A DNA stretch of 64,000 nucleotides, from positions 8,148,001-8,212,000 of the forward strand of contig CM056728.1 of NCBI GenBank assembly GCA_029844215.1, read 5' to 3'. The notes below the pieces were generated by a model. That model was given only the letters and a program-made list of their open reading frames with translations, made no database searches and had not been told where the DNA came from. A program made the position numbers and the translations under genes. Source of the stretch: Przewalskia tangutica. Lineage: Eukaryota; Streptophyta; Magnoliopsida; Solanales; Solanaceae. Of this stretch, positions 58,110-64,000 are shown piece by piece (the first letter of the stretch is position 1; every line of letters begins with the position of its first letter).

Positions 58110-58308
58110 ATAACATAACCAATCCCCGTTGTTTTATACCATTTCAATCCTAATGCATCTGTTGACCCCTATTCATGTCGTAATCTGTGGTTTGCCAATA
58201 CAATCAAATCCTTTAAAATGTCGTTTTCTTTATATAAATTTGTGTGCATCAGTGGTACTTGTTAATATTATTATGTTAGCATGACTTCAGTATCCCAGGT
58301 TCATGATG
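58110..58308. other. Inverted segment relative to the other LTR of O
   Basis: The text from CATAACCAATCCCCGTTGTT to ACTTCAGTATCCCAGGTT is the reverse complement of 14727-14915 in the 3' LTR. The flanks on both sides (ACTTATATTATA and ATCAGTTG) remain in the normal orientation. Confidence 0.88.
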
Positions 58309-59081
58309 TAATCAGTTGGTAAATGAACCACAAGAATATTTTGATAAGGAAGGCAGGTTCAACATTCTTTAAGCTTAGCAAGATGAGATAAACATCGACA
58401 CATACACGCACACAACCTTTTATCAAGCCTTTCTTATTCTGAACTTGCAAACAACAAGCTTATCACTGTGCTATCATGGACACACAGATGTGCAATATAG
58501 AAGACAGGACACAACGTTATATGAGTCATGAAATTAACTAAACAACTACTGGAAACAGATCGCTCATTCAAATTGAAACGGTTCTTATATATTGTGAGTA
58601 CAAATAAGCTATTTCTAGGTTGGTATCATAACGTCAAGGGGCTGTTTTGCTGATGAATTAATATGGAACCTATACTTCAATCAACGTGGTGTCACCTTTA
58701 ACCGAGTGCAAGAAAGTGATATGAGGACCCCTTAAGTCACTCTTACTGAGAGTGGTTAACAGACTTACTGAAATGGATGCAACACACAATCGACTCCGTT
58801 ACACATACAAATCTCACAATGCAACTAAACCACCTACACTTTAATCTAACTGGCTCGAACAGCCAGGAGCCTCCCTTTAACATACAATGCCATTTCGTAT
58901 TAAATCGACCCAAACATAATCCTCGACATGCTTTTGAGCATTCAAACAGTTTTAACAACACATAATCACTCCATACGACACACAATACATCACTACATCA
59001 CTAACAGATTTCAATCGGCGACTAGATTAAACTAGACACCATTTATCAAGAAAACACAATCACATATACAATACACGCAAT

Positions 59082-59531
59082 ATGAATTTTGAACAACAGA
59101 ATGTTAGAAACGAGTTTACCTTCTCCGAACAACGAATCGAGGCAGCGTATCAAGTCGTCGATTCACTCGGAGGATTTATTGCGATGCTTATTGAAAAGGA
59201 TGAGGTTTCGATGCTGAAGGTTTACTATTGGGTTTCTACTAGTTTTCTCTGGATGTTCTCTTACTTTGCTGATTTCCGATTCTTTTCCAATTTTGGATGC
59301 CTGTTCTTTCGATGGATTCTCTTATTTTCGATGTCTTTCTTATCGGTTTTTTTACTGGTTTCTCCTTGTCAAGGAGAGGTGTTCTCTATTGCTGAAGGAG
59401 TCCCCATTGTATGTGTAAAGATGGTATTTATAGCCTTGATTTTGGGTTCTAAGTTTGGTAAAACTATTGGTACGCTTTTGGACAATTCCAGCGACGATTA
59501 TGGTGCGATTTTCTGCCAATTTGGGTATTGA
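59082..59531 (+). CDS. Antisense 149-codon open stretch in the 5' LTR of O
   Basis: Runs from ATG (59082) to TGA after GAIFCQFGY, opposite to element O. It is hydrophobic: a run such as FLWMFSYFADFRFFSNFGCL is followed by LLFSMSFLSVFLLV, which could span a membrane once or twice. The broken copy at 15689-16140 has the same start. I recognise no family. It overlaps the U3 promoter box of O, so chance openness is quite possible. Confidence 0.25.
   Translation: MNFEQQNVRNEFTFSEQRIEAAYQVVDSLGGFIAMLIEKDEVSMLKVYYWVSTSFLWMFSYFADFRFFSNFGCLFFRWILLFSMSFLSVFLLVSPCQGEVFSIAEGVPIVCVKMVFIALILGSKFGKTIGTLLDNSSDDYGAIFCQFGY
59424..59436 (-). promoter_or_regulatory. TATA box of the O promoter
   Basis: On the minus strand GGCTATAAATACC, a near-perfect plant TATA box, lies about 1.05 kb inside the LTR. 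Transcription would start near 59395, making U3 about 1.08 kb and R-U5 about 3 kb. The same box is in the other LTR at 16032-16044. Confidence 0.65.
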
Positions 59532-60478
59532 TTTCGTTACTCCCTTTATAAGACGATTTTGGGTGATTTCGAGTTAGGTTTTGTTTATGGTAAGTTAATA
59601 TTTGGATGATTTGAGGTCGATTTAGGGAGGTGATTCGGTAAGGGGACGCCAGATTTTCCGACGAGAATCTCGGCTGGGGCGTTGGGGGGTGCGAGGTGCG
59701 TGAAAGACTGCTAGGTTTAGGGTTCTAGTCTTTGGTTTGTGTTGGAGGAGAAGGGATGAAGGGGAAATAAAAGGCTTGGGGCTTTTGGGCCTGCGGGATA
59801 TTGGGCCTCGGTTAAGGGTCTTATTTGTTTGGACGAAAATAAGTGGGCTTGGGGTATTTTAATTGGTTTGGATGATAGTTAGTTTATTTTAAGTGTTAGT
59901 AAATGGGTTTAAGTTATTATTAAATTATTTTAATATGACTTTAGGTGCTTTATTAGTTTTAACTTGGGTTTAAATTATTACAATAATAAATGCGGGTGTC
60001 CTATTTAATTAGTGCTTAATGTTTTATAATGCGAGGTCGTTATTAAAATCTTATTTATTATGTATACTTTGCGATGTTAAATTAAAATTGAATTAATGGG
60101 GGATTTAAATTACAAATAATAATTATGAAATCGCTTTGAGTATTAATAAATGTAGATATAATTTTAAGGAATACTTGATGCGACACCATTGTTAAATTAT
60201 ATATGTATTTATGTATTTACAATTATTAATAATTAATGACAATAGAATAGGACTTAAATTATGAATAATATTTATGCAAATAACGAATGCGGACGTGAGA
60301 CTAAAAAATGCTTAATATTCTACGTAAAATGCGGTGTCATTATTAAATTGCTTATTTATGCATATATTAATGTTTTATTGCTGCATTTTATTATTATAAA
60401 ATTGCTATATTATTTTGGAAAATTAGTGTAATTTTATAGTTAATGATTGGACGAGAGAGTCAAAATTGGGTGTCAACA

Positions 60479-60483
60479 CTTAC
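60479..60483. other. Target-site duplication CTTAC, right copy
   Basis: Matches 13182-13186. Beyond it the copia text of C2 resumes (the region encoding the RT part after YVDD). Confidence 0.93.
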
Positions 60484-61260
60484 ACTGACAAAGAAACATA
60501 GTATCGGCATACCTAGTCATAGAAATCCCTAAAAATAGCTCAACTTCACCAAATCAATTATAGCAAATTCTTTTCTTGAGCAGTGTAATGGTCTCATTTT
60601 TCAATAACTCGCAAGAGGCAGTAAGCACAATATCATCAACATACAATAACAAATATGCAATGATATTACCTCTATGAAAAATGAATAGAAAAGTATCACA
60701 TTTACTGCACATAAACCCAATCTGCATGATATACTGAGCAAATCGATCATATCACGCTCTAGGGCCTGTTTCAAGCCATAGAGTGAATTGCGAAGTCGAC
60801 AAACATGTTTAGGGGCAACGGGATGAACAAAACGAAGCGGCTGATGCATATAAACTATTTCTTTCAGATCTCTATGTAAAAATGCATTTTTGACATCAAA
60901 TTGATGAAAATATCAATTCTTACCCATAACTATATTCAAGACTGCACGAATGGTGGCCGACTTAACAAATGGACTAAAGGTCTCACCACAATCTACACCC
61001 TCCTACTGATTAGTGTCGTTAGTTACAAGTCATTCATTATACCTCTCTAGATCACCACTATCTCTGAAATTATGGCAAAAAATCCACTTGAAATGGATGA
61101 CATTCACCCCCTCCGGTCTAGGAACCAAATTCCAAGAGTGATACTTTGTTAAAGCATTAAATTCCTCACACATGGTTGTATTTCAGTTAGGGTCATGTAT
61201 GGCTAATTTTGGATATTTAGGAATAGGTGACATAGTTTGGGTGGACAAATTGAACTAGAC
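60484..61260 (-). pseudogene. Copia reverse transcriptase, N-terminal part (C2)
   Basis: The upstream continuation of C2 on the minus strand. The stretch 60601-60849 reads MHQPLRFVHPVAPKHVCRLR, NSLYGLKQALERD and then shifts frame through the region of the YVDD box (ICYCMLMILCL is the out-of-frame trace of LLLYVDD). Upstream, 60850-61260 holds the out-of-frame start of RT. With 12388-13186 it forms one copia polyprotein split by O. Confidence 0.85.
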
Positions 61261-61860
61261 TTTGGGTTTCAAAATATCGCAGTGTGCATGGGTTTCCATA
61301 TTGTGGGTAGGTGCAGGGACTGGTTCGGTGTTTGAAGGTAAGAGTCAAGTCTGAGTGTAGTGTTGTGGGACTGGATTGGTGTTGTACATGGTGGGGACAA
61401 GGGTAGGGAAGTCGGGATTTGGATGTGATTGTTGTGGTGATGGTGGTGTCGATCGGAAATGGTCTGTGTGGGTTGGGTGCGAGGCGGTGGGGTATGATGT
61501 TGGTGGTGGAGAGGTATCGGGTAAGTGGGTGGTTGAAGATGTCAGGTTATGGCGTCGATGGTGAGATGGTGGAGTGGTAGTCACTAGGTGCGGGTTGGTT
61601 GGACTTCGATGGGACAACTGTACGGGTGATGGTGGATGAGAGTGCCTATGGGATGACTAACTATTGGTCGAAGACGCTGAAGGGACGACGAAGTGACTTC
61701 CGGTGGTGGAAGTGGGTACGAACAGTGACGATGGTAGTGATGTGTCACTGCTAGTGGTGGATGGGACTGATGACATGGGTGTCAGTGGTTGACCAGTGGT
61801 GGCAGATCGATGGAGATGTTCAAGGATGATGGGTGACATGTCATTGTCTAGGAAAGTGTA
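61261..61860 (-). pseudogene. Ser/Pro/Thr-rich linker between integrase and RT (C2)
   Basis: Low-complexity text on the minus strand (TTPPSHHRRHNLTSSTTHLP; SVPSTTSSDTSLPSSLFVPT), typical of the poorly conserved linker between integrase and RT in copia polyproteins. It is broken by stops. Confidence 0.7.
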
Positions 61861-61909
61861 ATACGTGTTACAGAATTTTTGAATATTTGCAAAGGGAAAG
61901 ACTGTTTCG

Positions 61910-62779
61910 TCAAATGTGACATGACGAGAGACGTATATTTTTTAGGTGGACACATCGTAACATAAGTAACCCCCTATGATTAAACGGAAACCCGACGAAG
62001 ACACATGCAGTGGATCGGGATGCTAATTTGTGAGGGACAGTATAAAAGAGGTTGGGATAACACATATAACTAAAAATCCAGAGGTGATCATATGTAGTTA
62101 TCTGACGATAAAGTATTTCGGTTGGAATCATGTTGTGAAGAGTGCTATTTGGTAAAATATTTAGGACGTATTCTATCATTTTAACGACATAGATCCAAAA
62201 AGACGGGGGTAGGGATGCATGGAGTAGAAGGGTACGCACCATGTTGTTTATAGTGCAAATGATACGTTCGACTTTGCCATTTTGAGGTGACGTGTGAGGA
62301 CATGAGAAATGAAAAACCATGTCATTGTTAGAATAAAACAAATGAAAACATGAATTATTGAATTCTTGTCCATTATCGCACTAAAACCCCTTAATATTTT
62401 GTTCAAACTGTGTTTTGATAAAGGTACGAAATTCAAGAAATTTAGCAAACACTTCCAATTAATATTTAAGTGGGTATATCCAAATATAGTGGGGAAAATC
62501 ATCTAGCAATACCAAGTAAAATTTGTGACCCAAAGAACTGGGAACAGGAGATGTCCACATGTCACCATGAATAATGTCAAATGGTGAAAAAGTAACACTA
62601 GTAGATGATTTAAATGGAAGACGGACATGTTTTCCTAAAGAACAAGAAATACAGTTTTGGGCAAGTTTCCCCTTATTACATTTGATAAAATTATTGCCTC
62701 TAAGAATATTAAAAACGGGGTTGCCTATTGTGCCAAATATCCGGAGAGATAGCAGTAAGAGATATAGATGAGCATGCAC
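61910..62779 (-). pseudogene. Copia GAG-pre-integrase and integrase (C2)
   Basis: On the minus strand the zinc part ends in CISCSLGKHVRLPF. The first catalytic block is FDIIHGDMWTSPVPSSLGHK, then YLVLLDDFPHYIWIYPLK. After frame breaks the third block follows: SCPHTSPQNGKVERIICTIN, ending with MVRTLLLHASLPPSFW and ACVFVGFPFNHRG. The GKVER Glu is the expected catalytic residue. Upstream text stops at the T4 LTR at 62847, so gag and the N-terminus lie beyond the window. Confidence 0.88.
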
Positions 62780-62846
62780 TGGCGACGAAGGTAGAAGGGA
62801 ACGAATAGAGATCCCTCGTGCTATTGCATCTCATGAGAGGTGTACC

Positions 62847-64000
62847 TGTAACGACCCGTTCCGGGGCCCGTTACTGGTGCCTTACCCTGGGCACCCTAGT
62901 GATACAAACATCAGAGAAAATCAGCGGAACACAAAACAAGAGTCATTTAACAAGAGATAAATGAATAAACAGGCCAACCAAAACAGTTGCCTTCAGTATA
63001 TACATAAAACCTGAACAGTTTAATCCTTTTACAACCCCGCCACAACAAGATTACTGCACTCTAAGAGATACAATGACTATGACGGGACAGGGCCCCGCCA
63101 TACCCCTGAATGTACAAGAACCTACAACTCAGGGAACACCTACCAAAAGATAAGCCTCCGGAGAAACGGAGCTTCAAATGTTGAATCGTGATCCTATGAG
63201 CGAGGAACCACGGCCGATGTACCTCTACCGCGGCGATGACGCAGCCCCGGGCGAGGTCAAGACAACAGTACCAAGTATGTGAAATGCATAATATCAGAAT
63301 GAAATCATACTAGTCTATATAAAGCAGAGACATGTATGATAACCAAACTACGATTCACAACATAAAATCATCACTCCAATATAACTATGGGTCTCACGCC
63401 CACAACATCAATCGTTCGACATGGCCGCATGCCCCGAATCTCATCGGTGTAGACATGTCCATGATGCAACAATAATACCAATGTCCCATGGCCACATGCC
63501 CCGAATCTGTGATCGGTGTAGACATGTCCATGTGACCTCAACAACAAGACAAAGAATCCAAATGGAAGCATACCCGCGCGCTACGATCGTGTCGGTATGT
63601 CCAAAGGGAAAAATAAGACAACATTCCAAATGGACGATACCCGCAAGCGCTACGCATCGTGTCGGTATGTCCAAAGCGGAAATCACAAGGCGATAATCAA
63701 AATGGAAACATACCCGTGCGCTACGATCGCGGTCGAGATATCCAAAGCGATTAACCACAAGACCTTAACCAAAATGGAAGCATACCCGCAGCGCCACGCA
63801 TCGTGTCGGTATGTCCAAAGCGATTAACAACAATAATACTATCAACGTGAACGCACTGCGGAATTTCTCCGCATCACGCAAGACGCCCAAGTAAGTTCTC
63901 AACTACCAACCGACTCTATCGAGAGACGCCAGAACACGTAAACACAACGATTGTACAATAAAGGCTATCATCCCAAGCATAGGCAAGTTTCACAACAACA
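62847..64000 (-). mobile_element. T4: Tekay/Del-like LTR, incomplete at the window end
   Basis: Starts TGTAACGACCCGTTCCGGGG and follows the T3 LTR text (GGTGCCTTACC, AAATCAGCGGAA, GACGGGACAGGGCCCCGCCA). It is the end of a minus-strand LTR that runs past the window. It is inserted in C2 integrase; the predicted target duplication is GTACC (62842-62846). It is more diverged from T3 than the two T3 LTRs are from each other. It has its own minisatellites. Confidence 0.88.
63422..63830. repeat. 62-bp and 71-bp tandem repeats in the T4 LTR
   Basis: Two copies of a unit of about 62 bp with GCATGCCCCGAATCT, ATCGGTGTAGACATGTCCAT (63422-63535). Then four copies of a 71-bp unit anchored by GTCGGTATGTCCAAA at 63591, 63661, 63732 and 63804. 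T3 has one or two related units at the matching place. Confidence 0.82.

Larger units (their letters stand above)
13187..60478 (-). mobile_element. O: giant Tat/Ogre-like Ty3/gypsy retrotransposon hosting other insertions
   Basis: An LTR retrotransposon on the minus strand that spans 47.3 kb with its nested insertions. Both LTRs begin TGTTGACACCC and end GTGACA when read on the minus strand. The target duplication CTTAC flanks it. The order on the minus strand is 5' LTR, primer-binding site, ORF1 of unknown function, gag, protease, RT, RNase H, a second archaeal-type RNase H, integrase, repeat-rich 3' UTR, 3' LTR. An extra ORF before gag and a second RNase H are known marks of the Tat lineage, which includes Ogre. 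Removing T3 (37228-46291 plus one target repeat) and the 17855-36640 block leaves about 19.4 kb. Confidence 0.92.
56343..60478 (-). repeat. 5' LTR of element O
   Basis: A 4,136-bp LTR, read on the minus strand from TGTTGACACCC (60478) to GTGACA (56343). It is highly similar to 13187-17039. It has an extra 250 bp at 57738-57987 and an inverted segment at 58110-58308 relative to the other LTR. The promoter TATA-like box is at 59424-59436. Confidence 0.93.

Overview
The window looks like a heterochromatic, gene-poor stretch of a flowering-plant nuclear genome. I found no host gene. It is almost entirely nested transposable elements: chromovirus (Tekay/Del-like) and Tat/Ogre-like Ty3/gypsy elements, Ty1/copia elements, L1-type retroposons with poly(A) tails, SINE-like tRNA-derived modules and TTTAGGG telomere-type tracts. 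The Tekay-type 3' end (an inverted GAACATTC/GAATGTT motif before the purine tract) and the SINE-like modules suggest Solanaceae, but that is an inference from memory.

The nesting can be read from target-site duplications (TSDs). An old copia element C1 (minus strand, 10323-12221) is cut on its left by Tekay element T1 (plus strand, 1-10322, 5' end outside the window). The 3' LTR of T1 (3305-10322) is itself split by solo LTR T2 (3487-7457, TSD GGTCA). C1 is cut on its right by a second copia element C2, whose short 3' LTR is 12222-12387. C2 is split by a giant Tat/Ogre-like element O (13187-60478, minus strand, TSD CTTAC). The rest of C2 (60484-62846) is interrupted by a further Tekay-type LTR, T4 (62847 to the window end).

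Element O reads right to left: 5' LTR 56343-60478, primer-binding site, ORF1 (54554-55636), gag (52200-53977), protease (51300-52228), RT, two RNase H domains and integrase (46990-50224), a repeat-rich 3' UTR, and 3' LTR 13187-17039. The frames are broken, mostly by nonsense codons. Its 3' UTR carries two large insertions. One is T3 (37228-46291, TSD GTGTC), a Tekay element with both LTRs and degenerate gag but no recognisable pol. The other is a block from 17855 to 36640 that splits a 68-bp minisatellite native to O.

That 18.8-kb block is the most unusual part. It holds four same-strand copies of a poly(A)-tailed, ORF1-only LINE-like retroposon (DUF4283 domain plus CCHC knuckle plus acidic tail, with no endonuclease or reverse transcriptase). 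Three of the four poly(A) junctions sit at or beside TTTAGGG tracts. It also holds 22 tandem units of about 313 bp (type A) or about 396 bp (type B). Each unit carries two tRNA-like Pol III promoter modules in opposite orientation that meet at a T6/A6 tract.
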